From Lachnospiraceae bacterium UBA1066 (GTDB lineage Bacteria; Bacillota; Clostridia; Lachnospirales; Lachnospiraceae), in assembly GCA_002316215.1 (NCBI GenBank), contig DCDB01000246.1:1-13199 (forward strand): DNA of 13,199 bases. The letters are read 5' to 3'. The position numbers were made by a program, and so were the translations under genes. The notes beneath the pieces are model-generated. The model had not been told where the DNA came from and did no database searches. It worked only from the letters and a program-made list of their open reading frames with translations. Of this stretch, positions 1 through 6,747 are shown in pieces. Each line of letters starts with the position of its first letter. Within the stretch, counting starts at the first letter, position 1.

Positions 1-11
1 AAACGGATTCA

Positions 12-20
12 TGCTAGAAT
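12..20 (+). promoter_or_regulatory. Possible extended -10 element for mreB
   Basis: The sequence TGCTAGAAT fits an extended -10 box: TG, one base, then TAGAAT, which is five of six to TATAAT. The matching -35 would lie just left of the window, so only half of the promoter can be judged. It would start transcription near 27, giving a leader of roughly 57 bases before the mreB start. A single short motif in AT-containing DNA can occur by chance. Confidence 0.3.
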
Positions 21-49
21 AACTTCAGTACCTGTTTCGGAAAATGAAA

Positions 50-62
50 GGCAGCGGCTGCC
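50..62. repeat. 13-base palindrome before the mreB ribosome binding site
   Basis: GGCAGC and GCTGCC form a perfect inverted repeat around a central G. The left half (GCAGC, 51-55) can also pair with a second GCTGC at 69-73, which touches the start of the mreB Shine-Dalgarno sequence (about 73-80). It could be an operator or a small RNA hairpin modulating translation, or coincidence. No U-run follows, so it is not a terminator for an upstream gene. Confidence 0.3.
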
Positions 63-83
63 ATCCGGCTGCGGGGAGGAAAA

Positions 84-1082
84 ATGCCTGTTACAGATAT
101 AGGAATTGATCTTGGTTCGTCCAATATCCTTGTGTATTCCAGGGGCAAGGGAATTGTGATCAGGGAGCCTTCTGTTGCGGCTTACGATAAGGATAATGAT
201 AAAATCGTTGCTTTCGGCGAGGAAGCCAGGCAGATGATCGAGCATACCCAGGGGAATATTGTTGCAATCCGGCCCCTTAAATCCGGCGTTATCTCAGATT
301 ATTCGGTGACGGAACAGCTTCTTCGGCATTTTATCCAGAAAACGATGGGGAGGCGCGCTTACCGCAAACCTTATATCAGTATCTGTGTCCCGAGCGGCGT
401 GACGGAAGTGGAACGCAGAGCGGTGGAAGAAGCAGCTTATCAGGCCGGAGCCCGCGAGGTGACAATTGTCGATGAAAGTGTTGCCGCGGCAATCGGAGCA
501 GGCATCGATATCACCAAACCTGTCGGAAATATGATCGTGGATATCGGAGGCGGAACTACGGATATTGCCGTGATTTCTCTTGGCGCACCAGTTGTCCTTA
601 CAACGATCCGCGTGGGCGGCGACAATTTTGACGAGGCTATTACACGCTATCTGCGGCGCAGCCACAGCCTTTTTATAGGAGAAATGCAGGCGGAAAATAT
701 CAAGATAAAAATCGGAACTGCCTGTAAGCGGCCGAATCCGGAATCCATGCAGGTTACCGGACGAAATGTCATCACAGGCCTGCCGAAGACTATTTCCATC
801 AATGCGGAAGAAGTCCGCCAGGCGATTTCGGATTCAACTACGGAAATTGTTGAGGCTGTCCACGGCGTCCTCGAAAAAACGCCGCCGGAGCTTGCGGCTG
901 ATATCTCTGAGCGCGGGATCGTCCTTACGGGCGGAGGGGCCTTACTCGACGGATTTGAAACAATGATCGAGGAAAGAACCGGAATCAATGTCATGACGGC
1001 AGAAAATCCCGGAAATGCCGTTGTCATAGGAACGGGTCTTTATACGGAAAAGATGGATGAGCTCAGCCGGATGGAAGTGTGA
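84..1082 (+). CDS. mreB: Rod shape-determining protein MreB/Mbl family
   Basis: This is a 332-residue bacterial actin homologue, close to the usual MreB/Mbl length. Such proteins polymerise with ATP into short membrane-bound filaments and guide lateral peptidoglycan synthesis by the elongation machinery. The actin-fold signatures are visible in order: phosphate-1 loop IDLGSSN (residues 8-14), the VPSGVTEVERRAV segment (102-114), VDESVAAA (129-136), phosphate-2 loop DIGGGTTD (153-160) and the adenosine loop IVLTGGGA (279-286). The ATG start is supported by GGGGAGGA immediately upstream. The C-terminal stretch NPGNAVVIGTG (308-318) departs from the NPLxxVAxGxG form I expect in MreB. No mreC or mreD is visible in the window, so this may be one of several paralogues (MreB, Mbl or MreBH type); the sequence alone does not decide which. 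It is followed by a 108-base gap and then recD2. Confidence 0.93.
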   Translation: MPVTDIGIDLGSSNILVYSRGKGIVIREPSVAAYDKDNDKIVAFGEEARQMIEHTQGNIVAIRPLKSGVISDYSVTEQLLRHFIQKTMGRRAYRKPYISICVPSGVTEVERRAVEEAAYQAGAREVTIVDESVAAAIGAGIDITKPVGNMIVDIGGGTTDIAVISLGAPVVLTTIRVGGDNFDEAITRYLRRSHSLFIGEMQAENIKIKIGTACKRPNPESMQVTGRNVITGLPKTISINAEEVRQAISDSTTEIVEAVHGVLEKTPPELAADISERGIVLTGGGALLDGFETMIEERTGINVMTAENPGNAVVIGTGLYTEKMDELSRMEV

Positions 1083-1101
1083 GATGCGCCCTGGTATTGC
1101 T

Positions 1102-1130
1102 TTAACATGATGCCATAAATATCTTATTAC
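1102..1130 (+). promoter_or_regulatory. Candidate sigma-A promoter for recD2-comF
   Basis: Within the 108-base mreB-recD2 gap, TTAACA (1102-1107; five of six to TTGACA) is separated by 17 bases from TATTAC (1125-1130; four of six to TATAAT). Transcription would begin near 1137, about 54 bases before the recD2 ATG. No terminator-like hairpin with a U-run lies between mreB and this site, so recD2 could also be reached by read-through. Confidence 0.4.
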
Positions 1131-1190
1131 AGCATGGACATAAGCACCCGGAACGGCCGAAATGTGCCGCATACGTAATTTGAGGGAAGA

Positions 1191-3461
1191 ATGCAGGAAA
1201 CAGTTGAAGGAATCATCAATCATATCATTTTCCGAAATGAAGAGAACGGGTATACTGTTCTTGAATTGGTTTGGGAAGGAAAAGAGCTGACCTGCGTCGG
1301 CTTTTTTCAATCCGTAAACGAAGGAGAAATGATTGAGGCTTACGGTCGTTATACGGAACATATTTCCTACGGCCAGCAGTTTAAGATTGACCGTTATGAG
1401 ATCAAAGCCCCGGAAACTGCTGCGGCCATGGAACGCTACCTTTCTTCCGGGGCTGTAAAGGGCGTCGGAAAAGCTCTGGCGGCAAGAATCGTGAAAAATT
1501 TCGGAGATGATACCTTCCGCATCATAGAGGAGGAGCCTGAACGCCTGTCGGAGATTAAAGGCATCAGCGACCGTATGGCAAGAGAAATTTCAAAGCAGGC
1601 CGAAGAACAGAGAAATATGCGGAAAGCCATGCTCTTTTTACAGCAGTATGGAATATCTGTTTCTCTGGGCGTAAGGATTTACCGCCAGTACCAGGAAGAG
1701 ATGTATTCCATTCTGCAGGAAAATCCCTATCGCCTTGCAGAGGATATTGACGGTATTGGGTTTAAAACTGCAGATGCGATTGCCGCCAGAATCGGAATTT
1801 CACAGAATTCGGACTACCGTATCCGCTGCGGCATCCTTTTCGTACTTTCCTCCGCAGCTGCCGAGGGGAGCGTTTATCTTCCGGGCAGCGAACTTACGGC
1901 CAGAGCCGCCGCGCTTCTCGGCGTTCCGAAGGAGGATATTGCGACACAGGTTTCAAACCTTTCCATAGAACGGAAGATTGTACAGAAGGAGCATTTCAGG
2001 AAAATGACCGGCCGGGAAGAAGAGTCTTCAGGGCCGGAAAAGGAAAGAATCGTGTATTCCGGCTATCAGTATTATCTGGAACTCAATACGGCAAGGATGC
2101 TTCTTAGCCTGAATGTCGTCTGTGAGGATAACGACGAGGAAATCGACCGGAAAATCGAACGTCTGGAGAAGAACAGCAGGGTTGTTTTGGAACCGGAGCA
2201 GAAGAAGGCCGTTCATTGCGCCGCTAAAAACGGCATCCTGGTGATGACCGGCGGTCCCGGGACCGGGAAAACCACGACGATTAATGAGATCCTGCGCTAT
2301 TTTGAGGCTGAGGGACTGGAATTAAGACTTGCGGCTCCGACGGGGCGGGCAGCGAAGCGCATGACAGAGACGACAGGCTATGAGGCCTCCACGATACACC
2401 GGCTTCTTGAGATCAGCGCGCCTTCAGACGATTCCGGGACAGAGGCGCATTTTGAAAGAAATGAACAGAATCCGCTGGAAGCCGATGTCGTGATCATCGA
2501 TGAGATGTCAATGGTAGATATCGCCCTTATGCATGCCCTCCTTTCGGCTGTTGCCGTCGGTACGCGGCTGGTTCTGGTCGGGGACGTTGACCAGCTGCCG
2601 TCTGTCGGTCCCGGAGCCGTTCTTAAAGATATCATCCGTTCTGATGTTTTCCCATGTATCCGGCTCACACGGATCTTCCGGCAGGCTGCGACTTCCGATA
2701 TTGTCGTGAATTCCCATAAGATCAATCACGGAGAGCAGATCAGCCTGACCAATCAAAGCCGGGACTTTTTCTTTCTCCGCCGCACGGATCCAAATTTGAT
2801 TATCAGCAATGTGATTGAGCTGGTCCGTGACAAGCTTCCGCCATATGTTGACGCAAAACCCTTTGATATCCAGGTCCTGACGCCGATGCGGAAAGGACTG
2901 CTTGGCGTGGAAAGGCTGAACCGCATCCTTCAGGATTACCTGAATCCGCCCTCGCCGGAAAAAGGAGAAAAGCTGTTCGGTGACGGAAAGTTCCGTGTCG
3001 GGGACAAGGTGATGCAGATACGGAATAACTATCAGCTGGAATGGGAGATGCGCGGGAAGTACGGGATCACTGTCGAGCGCGGACAGGGTGTCTTTAACGG
3101 GGATATGGGCATTATTCGTGAAATGAACGATTTTGCGTCGTACCTTTCGATAGAATTTGATGAGGGACGTTTTGTGGACTATCCTTATTCCAATCTTGAG
3201 GAGCTGGAACTTTCCTATGCCGTTACGATCCATAAATCCCAGGGCAGTGAGTATCCCGCTGTTGTTCTTCCGCTTCTTACCGGACCGCGTATGCTTTTTA
3301 CGCGGAACCTTCTTTACACGGCCGTTACAAGAGCCAGGAAATGCGTTACAATCTTAGGAAGCGAAGAGGCGCTGCGCAGCATGATTGAAAATGAAACTGA
3401 GCAGAGCCGCTATACCTCCCTTGATGAAAGGATACTTGAATTATGCAGTTTGGGAAAGTGA
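1191..3461 (+). CDS. recD2: ATP-dependent 5'-3' DNA helicase RecD2
   Basis: This 756-residue protein is a superfamily 1B helicase of the RecD2 type, found in bacteria where RecD acts outside RecBCD; the family works in DNA repair and replication-fork maintenance. The N-terminal region (about 1-75) resembles the OB-like RecD2 domain. Helix-hairpin-helix-like segments follow near 88-104, 121-135 and 187-200. The helicase core shows Walker A TGGPGTGKT (353-361, K360), APTGRAAKR (382-390), Walker B VVIIDE (433-438), motif III VLVGDVDQLPSVGPG (461-475), TIHKSQGSEYP (679-689) and the arginine-containing TAVTRAR (710-716). All key residues are present and the length is normal. The Shine-Dalgarno before the ATG (GAGGGAAGA) is modest. 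The last 19 bases overlap comF, which suggests translational coupling. Confidence 0.95.
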   Translation: MQETVEGIINHIIFRNEENGYTVLELVWEGKELTCVGFFQSVNEGEMIEAYGRYTEHISYGQQFKIDRYEIKAPETAAAMERYLSSGAVKGVGKALAARIVKNFGDDTFRIIEEEPERLSEIKGISDRMAREISKQAEEQRNMRKAMLFLQQYGISVSLGVRIYRQYQEEMYSILQENPYRLAEDIDGIGFKTADAIAARIGISQNSDYRIRCGILFVLSSAAAEGSVYLPGSELTARAAALLGVPKEDIATQVSNLSIERKIVQKEHFRKMTGREEESSGPEKERIVYSGYQYYLELNTARMLLSLNVVCEDNDEEIDRKIERLEKNSRVVLEPEQKKAVHCAAKNGILVMTGGPGTGKTTTINEILRYFEAEGLELRLAAPTGRAAKRMTETTGYEASTIHRLLEISAPSDDSGTEAHFERNEQNPLEADVVIIDEMSMVDIALMHALLSAVAVGTRLVLVGDVDQLPSVGPGAVLKDIIRSDVFPCIRLTRIFRQAATSDIVVNSHKINHGEQISLTNQSRDFFFLRRTDPNLIISNVIELVRDKLPPYVDAKPFDIQVLTPMRKGLLGVERLNRILQDYLNPPSPEKGEKLFGDGKFRVGDKVMQIRNNYQLEWEMRGKYGITVERGQGVFNGDMGIIREMNDFASYLSIEFDEGRFVDYPYSNLEELELSYAVTIHKSQGSEYPAVVLPLLTGPRMLFTRNLLYTAVTRARKCVTILGSEEALRSMIENETEQSRYTSLDERILELCSLGK

Positions 3462-4171
3462 CTTCTTTTGCACTTGATCTTCTTTATCCGAGACGGTGCC
3501 CGATCTGCCATGAACCTGCGCCTGCCGGAAAAAAAATATGTCCTGCCTGCAGAAAAAAACTGCCTTATATTGAAACGAAACGATGCAGAAAGTGCGGCAA
3601 GCCTGTGGAAGACCGGGAAATTATGTGTGAGGACTGCAAGAAGACGGAACACGTATATACCGCAGGCATCGGGGTTTTTCGATATGACGAAACAATGCGC
3701 GGAACCATCTCCTATTATAAATTTAAAGGAAGACGCGAATACGGGGAAGTCTTAGGCGAACTCACTTATGAGGGCAGCAGGAATCTGATCGAGCTCTGGG
3801 ATCCTCAGCTGATTATCCCGATACCTCTGCACAGCGGAAAACAAAGAACGCGCGGCTATAACCAGGCTGCGGAGCTGGCCCGTCCGGTTTCCAGACGCTC
3901 CGGCATACGTCTGGATGAACATGCGCTGATACGCACGGAAAAGACACTTGCTATGAAAAATCTCGGTGCGGCAGAAAGGGCGGCAAACCTTTCCGGAGCA
4001 TTTATTCCCGGGAAGGGATTCAGGCCTGTGCGGAGCGTTCTCTTAATCGATGATATCTATACGACGGGGACGACCGTCGATTCCGCGGCAGCCGCACTTA
4101 AAGAATGCGGTGTATCGGATGTCTTTTTTGTTTCACTCTGCATCGGAGGAGGTTTTTTATCCCGTTACTGA
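3443..4171 (+). CDS. comF: ComF family phosphoribosyltransferase-like protein
   Basis: This 242-residue protein matches the ComF/GntX family, needed for natural DNA uptake in some species but present in many bacteria without known competence. The N-terminus carries eight cysteines in four CxxC pairs (19/22, 33/36, 48/51, 62/65), consistent with a zinc-binding module. The C-terminal half is a type I phosphoribosyltransferase domain, with IPIPLHSGKQRTRGYNQ (125-141) and the PRPP loop VLLIDDIYTTGTT (199-211). The ATG lies inside recD2 and is preceded by AAAGGA about ten bases upstream. In the family, ComF is thought to act at the cytoplasmic side of the DNA uptake machinery together with ComFA; no comFA, comE or pilus gene is visible here. 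It ends the left gene cluster, and the next gene has its own promoter. Confidence 0.92.
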   Translation: MQFGKVTSFALDLLYPRRCPICHEPAPAGKKICPACRKKLPYIETKRCRKCGKPVEDREIMCEDCKKTEHVYTAGIGVFRYDETMRGTISYYKFKGRREYGEVLGELTYEGSRNLIELWDPQLIIPIPLHSGKQRTRGYNQAAELARPVSRRSGIRLDEHALIRTEKTLAMKNLGAAERAANLSGAFIPGKGFRPVRSVLLIDDIYTTGTTVDSAAAALKECGVSDVFFVSLCIGGGFLSRY

Positions 4172-4196
4172 ATGCGCAACTTCTTAGACCGACGGT

Positions 4197-4225
4197 TTGC
4201 ATTGAGGACTGAAGCATGATACAAT
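4197..4225 (+). promoter_or_regulatory. Strong extended -10 promoter for the downstream gene string
   Basis: TTGCAT (4197-4202) is followed after exactly 17 bases by TACAAT (4220-4225), and TG at 4217-4218 sits at the extended -10 position. This is the best sigma-A-type match in the window. Transcription is expected near 4231-4233, leaving a leader of about 107 bases before the ATG at 4339. It could drive every gene from 4339 to the right edge, since no convincing terminator interrupts that stretch. Confidence 0.6.
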
Positions 4226-4229
4226 AACA

Positions 4230-4322
4230 TTTAAGTTCCTGCTCTTTTTCTTAATGGCCGGATGCAGGCGTCAAAGGCCCGAAGAGTTAATTCTGCAGGA
4301 AAAAACTTAAAACTTATTTAAG
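4230..4322 (+). promoter_or_regulatory. Foldable 5' leader with two competing pairings
   Basis: Nested complementary segments can form one long irregular hairpin: 4230-4237 with 4304-4311 (8 pairs), 4238-4242 with 4295-4299 (5 pairs, next to a four-A bulge), 4243-4246 with 4282-4285 (4 pairs), 4256-4259 with 4276-4279 (GGCC/GGCC) and 4261-4264 with 4269-4272, closing a CAGG loop. The predicted transcript begins almost exactly at the foot of this hairpin. The right arm CTTAAA (4306-4311) can instead pair with TTTAAG at 4317-4322, a six-pair stem with a five-base loop that touches the GAAGG Shine-Dalgarno (4322-4326). The two foldings exclude each other, as in a translational switch. The pairing was found by eye and the outer stem is AT-rich, so chance is a real alternative. 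It does not look like the ydaO c-di-AMP riboswitch as I know it. Confidence 0.35.
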
Positions 4323-4338
4323 AAGGAAAAGATATCTT

Positions 4339-4779
4339 ATGTTGGCAGATGAAGACCGGGTGAGAGCGATGATCGGGCTCACGCGTTATGAGAATGGCAG
4401 CGGTAAGGAAGCCTTAAGGCTGCGGAAATATTACCGCACGGATTATCTTGCGCTTGAGCTTATAAAAACTTTTTTTCTTGCTACAATAGCTTATTTTCTT
4501 ATTCTGACGCTGCTGATCGCGGGAAATGCCGAGTATCTTCTGGATCACGTTAACAGCATGGACATCCGTCTGGCCGGTTCCTACATCCTGATCGGCTATA
4601 TTGTATTCATGGGCATTTATCTTGCCATAACTTACATCCGCGCCATTGTGCGCTACGGAAGGGCGAAAAAAAGTGTCAGGGAGTATGAAAACAAGCTGCA
4701 CAGCCTGAAAGAAGCGAGCAGGGAAAAAGATCCGACGGAATCACTTATGGAATTATTTGATATGGGGAAATCAAAATGA
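4339..4779 (+). CDS. Unknown two-helix membrane protein
   Basis: I do not recognise this 146-residue protein as a named family. A charged N-terminal segment contains the aromatic/basic run LRKYYRTDY (28-36). Two hydrophobic helices follow (about 43-62 and 79-100), and the segment between them holds the short loop NAEYLLDHVNSMD. A basic patch (101-112) and a charged, probably helical or coiled-coil tail (about 112-146) come next. By the positive-inside rule both ends should be cytoplasmic, making a hairpin-like membrane protein. The ATG is preceded by GAAGG at a rather long spacing of 12 bases, and an in-frame TTG follows immediately. It is first after the promoter at 4197-4225, and its stop overlaps the start of the next gene (ATGA), so the two products are probably made together. 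No catalytic motif is visible. Confidence 0.85.
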   Translation: MLADEDRVRAMIGLTRYENGSGKEALRLRKYYRTDYLALELIKTFFLATIAYFLILTLLIAGNAEYLLDHVNSMDIRLAGSYILIGYIVFMGIYLAITYIRAIVRYGRAKKSVREYENKLHSLKEASREKDPTESLMELFDMGKSK

Positions 4780-5804
4780 CGACACTTCTGGAACTTAAAG
4801 AAAAAATGAAGACTGCCTACGGAAGCTACTCGGCTTATGTGGACATTGTTTTAAAATTCCTGCTTTCATGTGTCTGCTTTTTCTGGATACGCATGGCCAT
4901 GGGGTACAGCAGTATCTTTTCGAATATTTTTATACTGCTGATACTGGCGCTTTTATGTTCCGTACTTCCGCTTAAGGTTATTCCAATCTGTTCCGGTATC
5001 CTGATAACGGGACAGGCTTTTGGTCTGGGGATAGATGCAGGCATTATTATGCTTGTCATTTACCTGGTGCTCATTATTATGTTTATCCGTTTTATACCGG
5101 ATGATTCGCTTGCCCTGATATTTACGCCTATGACGATGTCTTTTGGCTTTTTTCCCCTGGTGCCGATCTGTTTTGGCCTCCGCAGGAAACCGGTTTCAAT
5201 CCTTTCGGTGATTTCGGGCTGTATTGTTTATTACCAGATAAGCATGCTGGCCTCTAATGCCGATCAATTAAAGAAATTAGAGCTTTCGGAGTATGCAACC
5301 CGCCTTCAGCTGATCCTGGGGGGGTTTGCGGCTAATAAGGAAATGATTGTGAATATTCTGGCTTTTTCCGCTGTTCTCATCATTGTGTATGCAGTCCGCA
5401 GGATGTCCTTTGACCATTCCTTCAATGTGGCAATTATTATCGGAGGGGTGGTATATATCGCTTTCGCTGTCCTTGGAAATGTCGTTGTGGGAACCACGAT
5501 GAATCTTCTGGTTGCAGCGGCCGGTTCTGCGGCTGCCTGTATTATCGCTGCCATTCTCCAATTCTTCCTTCTGTCCGTTGATTATACCGGAAGTGAGAAA
5601 ATGGAATTTGAAGATGATGATTACTATTATTATGTAAAAGCCATACCGAAGGCTTCCGCTTTCAGGATGAAGCAGCGGCAGAGCAGTAAGACGGATTCGG
5701 AACCTGAAGATGGCGAGCACGGTTATCTGCCTCTGGTTGAAAAACCTGATGTTGAGAGTGTTGATTTTGAGAAAAAACTTGAGGACTCTCTGAAGAATCT
5801 TTAA
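4776..5804 (+). CDS. Unknown polytopic membrane protein upstream of cdaA
   Basis: I cannot name this 342-residue protein. After a short polar N-terminus it has about eight hydrophobic segments (roughly 22-40, 49-66, 87-107, 112-134, 139-157, 190-207, 216-235 and 243-266). A cytoplasmic tail of about 75 residues follows. It opens with an acidic/tyrosine cluster, FEDDDYYYYVKAIPK (278-292), and ends in charged sequence rich in Glu, Asp and Lys. The ATG overlaps the stop of the upstream gene as ATGA and is preceded by a GGGG stretch about eight bases away. No transporter signature, nucleotide-binding motif or protease motif is evident. Its place between another unknown membrane protein and cdaA suggests an envelope role linked to c-di-AMP or to wall assembly, but this rests on neighbourhood only. 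A 67-base gap separates it from cdaA. Confidence 0.87.
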   Translation: MTTLLELKEKMKTAYGSYSAYVDIVLKFLLSCVCFFWIRMAMGYSSIFSNIFILLILALLCSVLPLKVIPICSGILITGQAFGLGIDAGIIMLVIYLVLIIMFIRFIPDDSLALIFTPMTMSFGFFPLVPICFGLRRKPVSILSVISGCIVYYQISMLASNADQLKKLELSEYATRLQLILGGFAANKEMIVNILAFSAVLIIVYAVRRMSFDHSFNVAIIIGGVVYIAFAVLGNVVVGTTMNLLVAAAGSAAACIIAAILQFFLLSVDYTGSEKMEFEDDDYYYYVKAIPKASAFRMKQRQSSKTDSEPEDGEHGYLPLVEKPDVESVDFEKKLEDSLKNL

Positions 5805-5871
5805 GGAATGTTACTGTGCCTTAAAAGGGCATAAGGAGAAATGACAGGCATATAAAGGAGGAGGAAAAGAA

Positions 5872-6747
5872 GTGTCCACAGTCTGGGAGCAGATTAAACA
5901 TTATCTGTCCGGCCTGTATCTGCCGAAGATACAGGTTATTGATGTTGTGGAAATTCTTATTATTGCATTCCTGCTCTATTTTTTTATGGCGTGGATCCAG
6001 AGAACGCGGGCTTATACGCTGCTGAAGGGAATCCTGATTGTTGCTTTGTTTATTATCGTTGCTTCGATTTTCCAGATGACGACAATACTCTGGATTACGC
6101 AGAAGCTGGCGTCGATCGCGCTGATCGCGCTTGTCGTCATTTTCCAGCCGGAACTGCGCAAAGCCCTGGAATCCCTGGGAAATAAGAATCTGCTTTCATC
6201 GATTTTCCCCTTTGATTCCAGCCAGGATAAAATTGAGCGCTTTTCTGATCAGACGATCAGCGAGATTATCCGCGCCGTTAACGAGATGAGTGAAGTCCGG
6301 ACCGGGGCGCTGATTGTCATTGAACAGAAAATCCTTCTTACAGAATATATTAATACGGGCATCGAACTGGATTCTGTGGTTTCGACTCAGCTTCTTGTCA
6401 ATATTTTCGAGCATAATACTCCGCTGCACGACGGGGCCATCATACTGCGCGGAGACAGAATACTGGCAGCAACCTGTTATCTTCCTCTTTCGGAAAATGC
6501 AACCATCAGCAAGAAATTCGGTACGCGCCACAGGGCGGGACTTGGAATCAGCGAAGTCAGCGATGCCTTTACCGTCATTGTTTCGGAAGAAACCGGCCGT
6601 GTATCCTATGCTTATATGGGAAACCTGACGACAGGCGTTACATCCAGCGACTTAAGGGAGCAGCTGCATCGTTTCCAAAAGAATGACAAGGAAAAAACAG
6701 AAAAAAAATTCAGAATATGGAAAGGGCGGGAGCATTATGAGGAGTAG
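5872..6747 (+). CDS. cdaA: Diadenylate cyclase CdaA (membrane DAC enzyme)
   Basis: This 291-residue protein condenses two ATP into cyclic di-AMP, the messenger that controls potassium and osmolyte transport and wall homeostasis in Firmicutes. Three N-terminal membrane helices (about 23-41, 48-66 and 76-92) precede the cytoplasmic DAC domain (about 95-260). That domain carries the two signature motifs, DGA at 187-189 (in HDGAII) and RHR at 219-221 (in GTRHRAGLG). Length and order match the CdaA (YbbP) class. The start is GTG, chosen because AAAGGAGGAGG lies just upstream (5854-5864) at good spacing and no nearby ATG fits. The last 11 bases overlap cdaR. The lysine/glutamate-rich tail after residue 268 is probably a disordered cytoplasmic end. 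Confidence 0.96.
   Translation: MSTVWEQIKHYLSGLYLPKIQVIDVVEILIIAFLLYFFMAWIQRTRAYTLLKGILIVALFIIVASIFQMTTILWITQKLASIALIALVVIFQPELRKALESLGNKNLLSSIFPFDSSQDKIERFSDQTISEIIRAVNEMSEVRTGALIVIEQKILLTEYINTGIELDSVVSTQLLVNIFEHNTPLHDGAIILRGDRILAATCYLPLSENATISKKFGTRHRAGLGISEVSDAFTVIVSEETGRVSYAYMGNLTTGVTSSDLREQLHRFQKNDKEKTEKKFRIWKGREHYEE

Noticed and set aside
2508..3233. Open frame on the - strand (241 codons) inside recD2
   Set aside because: It is antisense to the helicase core with no motif of its own, so it is a shadow frame.
4172..4200. Possible terminator after comF (GCAAC ... GTTTGC)
   Set aside because: The stem is short and imperfect and no T-run follows. It overlaps the predicted -35 region instead.
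4230..4322. Leader before the membrane pair considered as a ydaO-type c-di-AMP riboswitch
   Set aside because: It is shorter than that class and lacks the conserved purine-rich core segments I would expect, so it was kept only as an unassigned foldable leader.
5841..5855. Four-codon mini-ORF (MTGI) just before cdaA, considered as a leader peptide
   Set aside because: The AAGGAG upstream is only two bases from the ATG, too close for efficient use, and no attenuator structure follows.
6683..6736. Upstream extension of cdaR
   Set aside because: It would overlap cdaA by 65 bases, adds a Lys-rich tail before the membrane helix, and has no Shine-Dalgarno.
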